IMG/VR virus record: IMGVR_UViG_3300032820_000138
Coordinates: 1-22,073 of that record
Source: a virus
Length of the DNA stretch: 22,073 nt
Reading direction: 5' to 3' (one strand)
The notes under the pieces are model-generated. The model was not told where the DNA came from. It was given only the letters and a program-made list of their open reading frames with translations, and did not search any database. Below are positions 1 through 8,637 of the stretch, piece by piece (within the stretch, counting starts at the first letter, position 1; each line of letters starts with the position of its first letter). The position numbers and the translations under genes are program-made.

Positions 1-789
1 GTAGGAAATACTCAGCAAGCTGTTGTCCAGTCCAGTCATATTACTGAAGAATGGTTCTATGCTCATAATGCTGTAAAGGGAGCGGTCCTGGAATCAATGT
101 TAGATGTTGCCAAGGTAACATGGGGTATAGGAAAGACAAAGAAGATACAATATATATTAGATGATATGAGTATAGAGATGTTAAGTGTAGATTCAGATGC
201 TTTCGTTAATTCTAGCTATGGTATATTCGTTTCTAATTCTAGTAAAGACCAGGAATTGTTTATGACTCTTAGACAACTGGCACATGCGGCTCTTCAAAAC
301 CAAACGGCGGAGCTATCAGATGTTATTAAGATGTTCTCTACTAATTCCACGGCAGAACTTAAGACTATATTAGAAAAATCTGAGGCTAAGAAGCAACAAC
401 AAGTACAACAACAGCAGCAACAACAGCTTGAATCTCAAAAAGAAATAGCTGCACAGCAAGAAGAGACTAAGAGAATGGAAATCGAGATGGATAAATATAA
501 AGTTGATGAAGATAATAAGACTAAGGTCGCTGTAGCTGAGATAAATTCCTTCAGAAACCAGATGGATCAGGATATTAATAACAATAGGATACCAGATCAG
601 TTGGAGATAGCCAGACTAAAAGATGAAGCTCAACGTACTGATGCCAAGTTAGATATCGAAAGAGATAAGGTTAATGTGAAAAAGGAAGAGATAAAGTCTA
701 AAGAAAAGATAGAAAAAGAAAAAATAAAAAGTCAGGAAAGAGCTAAAGATAAAGATAGGAATTCAAAAACCTCTAAAGATAAAAAATAA
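1..789 (+). CDS. Portal protein, C-terminal part (5' end outside window)
   Basis: The reading frame is open from base 1, so this is the 3' end of a longer gene; the first ATG at 97 is internal. The portal is the dodecameric ring through which DNA enters and leaves the head. The visible part starts with a helical region (residues 'HITEEWFYAHNAVKGAVLES') and then a small beta region ('IEMLSVDSDAF...YGIFVSNSS') resembling the stem/clip end of crAss-like portals. It continues as a long, highly charged coiled-coil tail with a Gln-rich tract (nt about 391-426) and Lys/Glu repeats up to the stop. A Q/K/E-rich C-terminal tail is common in portals of Bacteroidota podoviruses. The stop overlaps the next gene (TAATG at 787-791), so the two are probably translationally coupled. 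The portal call rests on remembered family resemblance and on its place upstream of scaffold and capsid genes; the N-terminal two thirds cannot be seen. Confidence 0.72.
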   Translation, partial: VGNTQQAVVQSSHITEEWFYAHNAVKGAVLESMLDVAKVTWGIGKTKKIQYILDDMSIEMLSVDSDAFVNSSYGIFVSNSSKDQELFMTLRQLAHAALQNQTAELSDVIKMFSTNSTAELKTILEKSEAKKQQQVQQQQQQQLESQKEIAAQQEETKRMEIEMDKYKVDEDNKTKVAVAEINSFRNQMDQDINNNRIPDQLEIARLKDEAQRTDAKLDIERDKVNVKKEEIKSKEKIEKEKIKSQERAKDKDRNSKTSKDKK

Positions 790-3700
790 TGCCTTTTACC
801 TCTAAAAAACAAGCTAGATGGGCCTTTGCCACAGGACAACCGTGGGCAGAAGATTGGGCTTCTAAAACAGATTTTTCAACTTTACCTACTTCAGCTAATG
901 ATAGATATGAAGATGGGGATGAGGTACAAAAGTTAGGTCTTAAAGATTTATCTAAATACTATAAGTATAGAAAGAATACCAAACTAAAGGATAAGATATC
1001 AAATAGTCTTAGGGATGTATTATTCAATCCTAATAATCAATTTGAGGTAAGAACAAATCCTATGGAAAAAGCTCATTCAATGAGGTATGCAAGAAACCTT
1101 CCTTTAGATATAGGAGCAGCTTTATATGGAAGTATACCAATAAAGAAGAATCCTTACTATACAGGTTTTGTAGGAGGAAACTTAAATAAACAATTTGGAG
1201 ACTTTAATTTGGGTCTGGGAGTTGAAAAAGAATTGCTATCAGGAAAAACTAAACTCAAACCCAATATAAGATATACTAAGAGATTTGATGAAGGAGGACA
1301 TGTTCATCCACATAGTACTCATTCAAATCCTAAAAACATAGGTTATACTGGAAACAGAACAACCTTTACTGGTAATATAAGAAAAGATGATTATATCAAT
1401 AAAATGTTGATGGAAGGAAGACATTCTTATAATCCTGAAACAGGGGCATTAGAATTATTAGATACTCCTATCTCTGAACATATATCTGAGAAAGATAAGA
1501 AAATGGGAGCTGCAGATTATAAAGTTAAAGGACCCCGAAAATATCATACAGATGGAACTCCTGTAGATATGACATCAGAAGAGATGAAAGCTTATGCAGG
1601 TAAAGGATTTAATCAAGCTATGCATGGAAAAATAAATGATTTTCCTCTTTTTGGTGCAGCTGCTGGATTTAATCCTGCTTCATGGCCTATATTTTTTGGA
1701 CAAGGTGCCATGCATTTGGGACCTGATACATATAATTTTGCAAAAGATCCTTCTTGGAAAGGTGCAGGAGCAATAGGAATGGATGCTCTTATGATGGCTC
1801 CTACAGGAATACCAATGGCAAAAAATTATTATTCACAAAGTCCTTTACTACAACAATTCCCTAAAGCTATAGGAAATACAAAGATTACTGGCAAAACTCT
1901 GGGCGAAGCGTATGCCCATCTCCAATCTAATTCTCCATTAAGTAATTGGCTTAAGAATGTAGCTTTAAAAGGTATGGATGTAGGAATGGGTGTAGGAATG
2001 AAAACTCCAGGGGTAAAAGAGTTTATACAAAGAGTGGCACATAGAGTAGGTTCAAGGAGTTCAGGACCAAGTAGAAGTATGAGTGAGGTAGGCGATGCAA
2101 TAAAAGCAGATAAATTATATCCTAGTAATTGGTTTAATAAGACGAAGGGAAGAGAATTGCAGGGGAGAGAAAAGTTTGAAGTAAATTATACAGGAACAGA
2201 TGCTCCAAATAAAAGTTTAATGCACCAATATATATATGGTAAGAATTCTGGATTAGAACCTAATAATTTAGCAGTAAGAGGTTTAGATGATATTGAAAAA
2301 GTTCACGGTAAGCTAAAACAATTTAAATTAGATGATTCTGGATTGGGACAAAGAGCAAAAGTAACGACAAAGGACGATGGAAAAATAACAATGGTAGGAA
2401 AAGGAAGTAAAGACGGACCACAAGGAAAATATGATTTTCAAGAGTTGGAGAATGAAATAGGTCAGAGACTTAAATCTCTAGGAGTTGATAAGAATCCAGA
2501 TTGGCATTACAGACAAAACCCAGCTCTTCGAGGTGAATCAGGACTAAAAGCACTTAAGTCATATTTAAAACATATAGCTAAAAATAAAACTAAACATCCT
2601 ACAAAAGATCTTGACTATGTATCATATGAGAATCCAGCAGGAGTTGATGATATAGCAGGTCATATGAAATATGCTAAATTCAATGCAGAAACAGGACAAT
2701 ATGAGATGACAAGTAGAGATGTATGGAAGTTTATGCCTGATGATTATACTCAAGGGTATGGTCTTGGGCAAAAAGCCTATCACAAGACTTTTGATGTAAA
2801 TAAATTAACAGATAAGCTAGATGATGCAGGTATGAGTGCTTATAGTACATATCTACAAGCATCTCTAATGAATAAGGTAGGAAAACCTTTCGTCTTAACA
2901 CATAATGCCCCTATATCATTTGAAGCATCTAATGCTGCTGGGGTAACTACAAAATCAGGATTAGGATTAAGAGGATTAGAAGGTCAACATGGAGGACAAT
3001 TACGGTTAGCTCAACATGAAAAAAATACACTAACAAACTTTTTTAAAAAACATAATCCTTCGGATAAAAGAAATTTTGAATCACGCCTAAAGACAGATGT
3101 ATCTCATATTTCGGAAAAAAATATGAGCCAAGCAGCTAAGGATTCTAGATGGGGACATCTGGAGGGAAAGGACACAAAAGGTAAGGGAAGAGAATTTTAT
3201 GAACATGAATCTCAACAATATGATTTAGTTCATGAACCTGTATATAAAGACTTTATTAAGATAATGGATACACCTGGAACAGGACCTCATCCACGTAAAT
3301 TAAAAAATTTATATAATAAGATTACTAGAACAAACAAATACCCTGAAGGAGGTCCCGTTAAAGAAACTCCCGAAGATCTTCAGAAAAGAATGGTGGGAGA
3401 AAACGGTTATATAAATGAACATAGATTTGATCCAGAGCGTTCTTGGTCTTATGATAAAGAGGGAAAGAAAGTTCCTTCTATATATCATGCCTATATGCCT
3501 GAATCAGAAGCTTTCACTATAACTGCTAAAGGAACTGATACTTGGAGAGATAAAAAACAATTTCAAAAAGATAATCCTTTCGACAATGAAGCTTATTATA
3601 AGATGGGAGGTCGTGATCAGTGGCATGCAATAAATGATTGGAAAACAGATAGAGATGATTATGTTATAGATGAGATGTTTAAAAGAAATCCTAGGGGAGA

Positions 3701-6700
3701 TAGAGAAATGACAGAATGGATGGGGTCTTTTTCTCCCAATGAGCAAAAATATCTTAGTAAAAGGAATATGAATGCTGGTCATTATGGTACAAATAAATGG
3801 GATACTGGATGGTCCGCTACAGGACAACCTTGGTATAAACAAACACCAGCAGCAGCACTTAATATATTAACAACACCTATAGGAGCAATAACGGGAGCAA
3901 TAGATCCTAATATTTCTGCCCTAGAGGGAGCTGCAGGTGTAGAAGGAATAATATCTAGAGATAAGGAAGCTGATATGCTATTGAAAATGGGATTGGATCC
4001 CGTTATGTATGCGGGTACAGGAATTCTTTCAGGAGGAGTTAAAGGAGTAGCTAATGTAGTTTCTAAAGGAGCAAATATTGCAAAAAGAACAGGACAGGCT
4101 ATAAAGAATGTCAAACTTCCTCAAGCTAAAAGACCTTATATAGAAGGATTATATGATAAATTTGGGGTTTATCATTATGGAAAATTCGATGTAAAGTTAG
4201 GAACAGGTACAATAAATGGTCAACGTGTTTTAGTAGATGGAAAACCTATTACGAATTGGCAATATGCGGTAAATAAACAAGCAGAACTACTTCAAGATGT
4301 AAATAAATTAAGAGCTGATTATGGGTTAAATACGCAGGGACTAGTAAATAGATTTGAGACTATAGGGGAAACTCTTTTACCAACTACCATGAAAGATTAT
4401 ACTACAACTCGTATAGTAAATGATATGTTTAAGAGTGTGCATATGAATAGACTGGCAGAATTAGTAGATAATGTTTTAGATGTAGTAGACCCTACAAATA
4501 TAGCAAAAAGACTTAATCCTGCATATCAAAAAAAGGCTAGAGCTGCCTTAAAAGAAGGTAATGACTGGATTCAAAGTTGGATTAAATCTCCTGGATTTGA
4601 AAAAAGACTTCATGACTATATGGTAAGAACAAGAGCAGGAGAAACTTTAACTCCAGAAGCTTATGAGACTATGCTACAGCAGTCAAAAGGAGTAAAAGAA
4701 GGATCTTCTCAATTTCAAGGAATGCAAAAAAACATGTTTAGTTCAGGGACTCCTTCAAAGTATGGGCTGAGTGATGCGGAGTATAAAGCACAGATTTCAG
4801 ATTTTATAATGCGGGATATGAACAAATTGCTAAAATTGGGTAGAACTGTTGTAACAGGAGAGTCGGGTGGGGGAAAATTAGCTACAACTTTTGAATCAAA
4901 AGCAGATAGATTATATGATCTAATAACAGGAAATGTTTCAGGAATGCAAGGAGAAGGAGGCGTTAAAGGAATACAAAGATGGTTTTCAGGAAGAGAAGGT
5001 AAAGTAGCGGAATGGTTTAATATGTTAGGACATCAAGAAAGAACTTTAGTACAAAAATATATGAAGTTTGATGATATAAGCAGCACAACAGTTCATGAAG
5101 CAACACATTTGTTTACTTCGGGAAATAGAAAAATAACTGCTGCCATGTATAATGATTTAGTGTCAGGCTTTGGTCAAACCAGTGAATATGTAAGAACTAT
5201 GGGAGAAACTATGGATATTACTAAGGCGTGGAGTAAATATATTCAGGATATGACCTCAAGTAAATTAGATCTGGGAAAATTTATTAAAGATAATTTGGGA
5301 AAGGTAGCTTCAGGAAAAGAAGGTAGAGCTCTTAATATGGCTGCAAGAGATGCGATCTATACAGAAAAGGAAAGTCTACCTCTAATACAGGAATTAATAG
5401 GAACTTCAAAAACAGGTAAAGAAGGAATTTTAAGACAGACCTGGGATAGATTTAGATGGGTGGTAGAAAACAATCCTACAAAAAATGCTATAGAAGGAGG
5501 AGAATATCATGCTAAAGTACAAAAGCTTATAGCAAAAAGATATAAACAGCTTACTGAGTTAAGACCTCAAAATGCTAAAAAAAGATATAAGGGAGACTTT
5601 AGAGGAGATAGGCCAGAATCTATAAAAGCAAGACACGAATTTATACTAAAATCTGAGAAATTTCTTGAAGATGTGACTACAGATATGCAAAAAGTATTTG
5701 ATCAAAAACATGGATTACGTTATTTTAATGATCCTACAGAACTTATGGCAAGATTGAATGAATTACGAAGGGCAATGGGAATAAAGAAGGGAGGAGAAAA
5801 ATTAACTTCAGCACAATTCTATGATAGATATTTTGAATGGTTAAAAAATCTAGACGCTCCAATTGCTGGTGGAAAAAATCCTACTAAAGGAGGAGGTATA
5901 AAAACGGATTTCCTAAATATGGTAAGTAATCAAATAGAAGATGGAGCAAATATACTACGAAATGATCCAGGATCTAAGGTAAGAGTATTTGCAAAAGGTG
6001 CAGAAAGTCCAGGGCAATCTCCAAATACTGATGCTTTTGTAAAAATGTTTAATAAAATGTTAGGAGGAGCAGGAGTAACTCTAGGTGCGACTGAAGTTAT
6101 GGGAGGGGAAGAAGCAAAACCTAATGAATACGAAGAAGGAGGAGATGTTAAAGAGGTAAAAGAGACAGAAGAACAAATTTTTAATGTAGAAGACAGAGAA
6201 TTCGATACAAGGAAGTTTAGAGCAGGAATAGTAGCTCCAGAAGCAGGAGATGAAGGATTGGATTATAGTTTAAGACCCAGAGGAGCGGGAAATCCTTTAG
6301 GATTGCTTACTGGAAAGTATAGATCTACTGCTGTAGGGCCATATCAGTTCATATATGGCGTAAATGAGAAGAAAGGGGTTAATAAAACACTAAAAGATAT
6401 GGGATATAAGGGAGATTTTAGTGATTTTGTAGGTAATAAAGAGTGGCAAGAAAAGCTTATGGACTATAAACTTACAAAAGGAAAGAATAAAAGATATCCC
6501 TTTATGGCAGAATCTATAATAAAACAATATGGTCCTGGAGGAACAAATTTAACTTCAGGAGTAGCTAAAGGAAAAGATTGGACTAAGACGGGGATACTTC
6601 CTTCAAATTGGACATATGCAGATATAATGGCTTTAGAGCATTTTGCAGGGCATGGTAATCTAAGAAACTACTTGAAACAGGTAAGAACAGGAGAATTAAG

Positions 6701-7214
6701 TGCAAAACAGTTACTTAAACAAGTTCCTGGAGGAAAAAATATGACTTTAGGAACCTATTTAGAAAAATTTAGGGAAGGATATAAGAATTCTCCTAAAGCT
6801 TTAACAGAAAAAGAGATATTGGCAATAATGAAAAGGTTTAAAGAGAAGGAAACAAGTTCTTTTATACCCTATAATACGGAAAAACCTTTTAGCACTAGAC
6901 AGGAAATGCCCACACCTCCTAGAATATACGCAGAAGGGGGAGAAGCTATTATAGAAGAACAAGAAACAATAGCTACTCCTAATATGATAGAAGAACAAAC
7001 CGAAGAAATAGCTGCTCCTGTAAAAGAGAAAGCTCCCTTAACAGAGTTAGATAAAGAACAAGTAAAAGGATTTACTTTATGGAGGAAAGGATGGGGAATA
7101 GATGAGGCAGAACTCTCTAGGGAGATAAAGAATTATGACGTACCTGGGTACTTTTTAAGCAATGAATGGAAAGAACCAGGAACAAACTATAGAGATAGAC
7201 AATGGGTTAGATAG
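789..7214 (+). CDS. Giant 2141-aa virion protein with zincin-like and lytic transglycosylase domains
   Basis: Order of parts: a short 'MPFTSKKQARWAFATG' N-terminus; a beta-rich stretch (about 95-165) whose strands look like barrel strands; hydrophobic Gly/Ala segments (about 284-345, 1021-1038, 1073-1091); a 'DVWKFMPDDY...GKPFVLTHNAP' region (644-708); an HEXXH zinc site (HEATH, 1436-1440) with a later 'DPTELMARLNELR' motif (1648-1660) whose E1651 could be the third ligand; and a C-terminal transglycosylase-like domain with candidate catalytic E1818, 'AVGPYQF' (1848-1854) and 'LEHFAGHGN' (1949-1957). Five short (Y/F)x(E/D)G(G/D)xV-type motifs at residues 40, 166, 851, 1781 and 2047 seem to punctuate the domains. 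Virion muramidases cut peptidoglycan during DNA entry, and giant multi-domain internal proteins are ejected by podoviruses. The position between portal and scaffold supports a packaged or neck-associated role. It starts at the TAATG overlap with the portal gene and stops with TAG. The transglycosylase call is fairly firm, the zincin likely; the rest of the chain is unassigned. Confidence 0.8.
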   Translation: MPFTSKKQARWAFATGQPWAEDWASKTDFSTLPTSANDRYEDGDEVQKLGLKDLSKYYKYRKNTKLKDKISNSLRDVLFNPNNQFEVRTNPMEKAHSMRYARNLPLDIGAALYGSIPIKKNPYYTGFVGGNLNKQFGDFNLGLGVEKELLSGKTKLKPNIRYTKRFDEGGHVHPHSTHSNPKNIGYTGNRTTFTGNIRKDDYINKMLMEGRHSYNPETGALELLDTPISEHISEKDKKMGAADYKVKGPRKYHTDGTPVDMTSEEMKAYAGKGFNQAMHGKINDFPLFGAAAGFNPASWPIFFGQGAMHLGPDTYNFAKDPSWKGAGAIGMDALMMAPTGIPMAKNYYSQSPLLQQFPKAIGNTKITGKTLGEAYAHLQSNSPLSNWLKNVALKGMDVGMGVGMKTPGVKEFIQRVAHRVGSRSSGPSRSMSEVGDAIKADKLYPSNWFNKTKGRELQGREKFEVNYTGTDAPNKSLMHQYIYGKNSGLEPNNLAVRGLDDIEKVHGKLKQFKLDDSGLGQRAKVTTKDDGKITMVGKGSKDGPQGKYDFQELENEIGQRLKSLGVDKNPDWHYRQNPALRGESGLKALKSYLKHIAKNKTKHPTKDLDYVSYENPAGVDDIAGHMKYAKFNAETGQYEMTSRDVWKFMPDDYTQGYGLGQKAYHKTFDVNKLTDKLDDAGMSAYSTYLQASLMNKVGKPFVLTHNAPISFEASNAAGVTTKSGLGLRGLEGQHGGQLRLAQHEKNTLTNFFKKHNPSDKRNFESRLKTDVSHISEKNMSQAAKDSRWGHLEGKDTKGKGREFYEHESQQYDLVHEPVYKDFIKIMDTPGTGPHPRKLKNLYNKITRTNKYPEGGPVKETPEDLQKRMVGENGYINEHRFDPERSWSYDKEGKKVPSIYHAYMPESEAFTITAKGTDTWRDKKQFQKDNPFDNEAYYKMGGRDQWHAINDWKTDRDDYVIDEMFKRNPRGDREMTEWMGSFSPNEQKYLSKRNMNAGHYGTNKWDTGWSATGQPWYKQTPAAALNILTTPIGAITGAIDPNISALEGAAGVEGIISRDKEADMLLKMGLDPVMYAGTGILSGGVKGVANVVSKGANIAKRTGQAIKNVKLPQAKRPYIEGLYDKFGVYHYGKFDVKLGTGTINGQRVLVDGKPITNWQYAVNKQAELLQDVNKLRADYGLNTQGLVNRFETIGETLLPTTMKDYTTTRIVNDMFKSVHMNRLAELVDNVLDVVDPTNIAKRLNPAYQKKARAALKEGNDWIQSWIKSPGFEKRLHDYMVRTRAGETLTPEAYETMLQQSKGVKEGSSQFQGMQKNMFSSGTPSKYGLSDAEYKAQISDFIMRDMNKLLKLGRTVVTGESGGGKLATTFESKADRLYDLITGNVSGMQGEGGVKGIQRWFSGREGKVAEWFNMLGHQERTLVQKYMKFDDISSTTVHEATHLFTSGNRKITAAMYNDLVSGFGQTSEYVRTMGETMDITKAWSKYIQDMTSSKLDLGKFIKDNLGKVASGKEGRALNMAARDAIYTEKESLPLIQELIGTSKTGKEGILRQTWDRFRWVVENNPTKNAIEGGEYHAKVQKLIAKRYKQLTELRPQNAKKRYKGDFRGDRPESIKARHEFILKSEKFLEDVTTDMQKVFDQKHGLRYFNDPTELMARLNELRRAMGIKKGGEKLTSAQFYDRYFEWLKNLDAPIAGGKNPTKGGGIKTDFLNMVSNQIEDGANILRNDPGSKVRVFAKGAESPGQSPNTDAFVKMFNKMLGGAGVTLGATEVMGGEEAKPNEYEEGGDVKEVKETEEQIFNVEDREFDTRKFRAGIVAPEAGDEGLDYSLRPRGAGNPLGLLTGKYRSTAVGPYQFIYGVNEKKGVNKTLKDMGYKGDFSDFVGNKEWQEKLMDYKLTKGKNKRYPFMAESIIKQYGPGGTNLTSGVAKGKDWTKTGILPSNWTYADIMALEHFAGHGNLRNYLKQVRTGELSAKQLLKQVPGGKNMTLGTYLEKFREGYKNSPKALTEKEILAIMKRFKEKETSSFIPYNTEKPFSTRQEMPTPPRIYAEGGEAIIEEQETIATPNMIEEQTEEIAAPVKEKAPLTELDKEQVKGFTLWRKGWGIDEAELSREIKNYDVPGYFLSNEWKEPGTNYRDRQWVR

Positions 7215-7216
7215 TA

Positions 7217-7236
7217 ATCTATATTTCGCTATAGAT
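7217..7236 (+). other. Short inverted repeat after the giant gene
   Basis: A 7-bp perfect stem (ATCTATA / TATAGAT) with a TTTCGC loop lies 3 bases after the TAG stop. It is A/T-rich and has no T-run behind it, so it is a weak terminator candidate and may instead be an mRNA end or processing structure. Confidence 0.3.
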
Positions 7237-7254
7237 AAGTAGATGTATTTTGTT

Positions 7255-7277
7255 TTCATAACAGAGTTTGTTATGAA
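7255..7277 (+). terminator. Possible weak terminator or mRNA hairpin
   Basis: A 9-bp perfect stem (TTCATAACA / TGTTATGAA) closes a GAGTT loop. No clear T-run follows, so classical intrinsic termination is doubtful. Its place in the 101-bp gap between the giant gene and the scaffold-like gene, just upstream of a promoter-like motif, suggests a transcription-unit boundary. Confidence 0.35.
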
Positions 7278-7294
7278 TTATTAGTTAATTAATA

Positions 7295-7302
7295 TAAATT
7301 TG
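7295..7302 (+). promoter_or_regulatory. Bacteroidota-type -7 promoter element (TAnnTTTG) before the scaffold/capsid genes
   Basis: TAAATTTG matches the Bacteroidota -7 consensus TAnnTTTG exactly and ends 13 bases before the ATG at 7316. A TTTG at 7267-7270 could be the -33 element, but 24 bases separate the two, longer than usual. It sits in one of the two longest gaps of the window, between the giant gene and the capsid operon. The leader would be very short, so this is only a candidate. Confidence 0.35.
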
Positions 7303-7315
7303 TAAATATAGTACT

Positions 7316-8602
7316 ATGAGTGAAGTTAAAAATGTAGGAGAAAAAACCGATCAAAAGGAACTCGATACCTTATGGGATATCGACGAACCTAGTTTTGAAG
7401 AAGCCTTTGACTTAAATAAAGAAGGCGATAATGATCCTGTTCTTAAAGGATTAGACTTACCCCAACCAGATACCAAAGAAGAACCTTTAGGCGAGACTGC
7501 TTTAGATTTAGATCTAGAGGAGCCCGAAGTTATAGAGAAAGAAAAAAGGAAAAAGGACTGGAAGGAAAAGTCTAAGAAAGAATTAGATGAAGAAGTAGAA
7601 CCTGAAAATGTTCGTACTGGAAGTGAGGGGATGAAAAAAGAGATATCGGAATCTAATGAGAAAGAAGGGATAGATGAAATAATAGCACAAGATACAAAAA
7701 CACCCGATGCCAGTGGTGAGAATGAATTTTCTGTCTTTGCAAAAATGTTAGCCGAGAAAGGGGTAATAGATCTGAATGAAGAAGATTTTGAATCTTCTGA
7801 ACAAGGATTAGTAGATGCAGTAGATGGAACCATTGAGCAACGGATAAAGGAAGAGATTGATCTTTTCCAAAAGGGCTTACCCACAGAGGGTAAGGATTTA
7901 CTTCGTCATATAATGAATGGCGGAAATATTACGGATTTTGTTAACGCATATGATACTCCAGATATTAGTTCATTGGATATTAGCGGAGATAACTTCCAAA
8001 ATCAGAGAGCAGTTTTAAAGGAGTTCTTAAGACTTAGAGGAGACAGTGTAGAAGAAGTAGAAGAAACACTGAATGACTATGAGGATTTAGGAAAGCTGGA
8101 GAAGCAAGCTACTAAAGCTAAAGCTAGATTAGAAAATTATCACGAAGATCAAAAAAGAGCATTAGCGGATAAAACCCAAAGAGACTCTCAAGCGAGGGAG
8201 CAACAAAGGAAGGAAGTTTTAGGTCAAATCACAGAAACAATAAGTGGTTCTGAAACTATAAAAGGATTTCCTTTGTCCAGGAAACGTAAAAAAGAATTGT
8301 TAAGCTACATGACCAATGCCAATGTAAAAATAGATGGTGCAAATGGTGCTCAGTATGTTTCTCAATTTCAAGCTGATGAAATGAATGCTTCTCAAAATGT
8401 AGAAGACTTTATTTTAAAAGCTTATTTACGCATGACCAACTACGATCTGGAGGGAGTTAAGAAGCAATCTAAAACAGATTATACTTCTAAACTTAGACAA
8501 ACACTTCAGAATAAGAAGGACATGACTGATACCATAGCGAAAGTTGGTGGTAATAAAAGACCTGGTACGACGGGTAGAACCGCCGCAGAATGGGATATTT
8601 GA
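7316..8602 (+). CDS. Probable capsid scaffolding protein
   Basis: A 428-aa protein directly upstream of the likely major capsid gene. The first half is low in complexity and very rich in Glu, Asp and Lys (acidic 'DEPSFEEAF', 'EEPEVIEKEKRKKDWKEK' runs). The middle is more ordered ('FSVFAKMLAEKGVIDLNEEDF', 'GLPTEGKDLLRHIMNGGN'). A coiled-coil region follows at about residues 245-300 ('LEKQATKAKARLENYHEDQ'), and the C-terminus is basic. An acidic, helical protein with a basic end next to the capsid gene is the usual profile of phage scaffolding proteins, which guide capsid assembly and then leave or are degraded. I see no protease motif. The ATG at 7316 follows an A/T-rich leader without Shine-Dalgarno; the stop is TGA. 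The call rests on position and composition, not on a recognised domain. Confidence 0.6.
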   Translation: MSEVKNVGEKTDQKELDTLWDIDEPSFEEAFDLNKEGDNDPVLKGLDLPQPDTKEEPLGETALDLDLEEPEVIEKEKRKKDWKEKSKKELDEEVEPENVRTGSEGMKKEISESNEKEGIDEIIAQDTKTPDASGENEFSVFAKMLAEKGVIDLNEEDFESSEQGLVDAVDGTIEQRIKEEIDLFQKGLPTEGKDLLRHIMNGGNITDFVNAYDTPDISSLDISGDNFQNQRAVLKEFLRLRGDSVEEVEETLNDYEDLGKLEKQATKAKARLENYHEDQKRALADKTQRDSQAREQQRKEVLGQITETISGSETIKGFPLSRKRKKELLSYMTNANVKIDGANGAQYVSQFQADEMNASQNVEDFILKAYLRMTNYDLEGVKKQSKTDYTSKLRQTLQNKKDMTDTIAKVGGNKRPGTTGRTAAEWDI

Positions 8603-8637
8603 TTTTTTAACAATTTTTTAATTTAAACAATTTTATT

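Noticed and set aside
391-426. CAA/CAG-rich run in the portal tail as a tandem repeat of interest
   Set aside because: It simply encodes the Gln-rich coiled-coil tail with mixed codons; units are not regular enough to call a repeat.
3504-4114. Two overlapping minus-strand frames inside the giant gene
   Set aside because: They lie fully inside a continuous 2141-codon + strand frame and have no recognisable product.
789-7214. Giant gene as a virion RNA polymerase of crAss-like type
   Set aside because: No DxDxD-type catalytic motif is visible, while HEXXH and lysozyme-like motifs are.
7351-7884. Long minus-strand open frame (177 codons) opposite the scaffold-like gene
   Set aside because: Its Ser/Phe-rich product mirrors the acidic Glu/Lys/Asp codons of the + strand gene; it has no start context and would be the only reverse gene.
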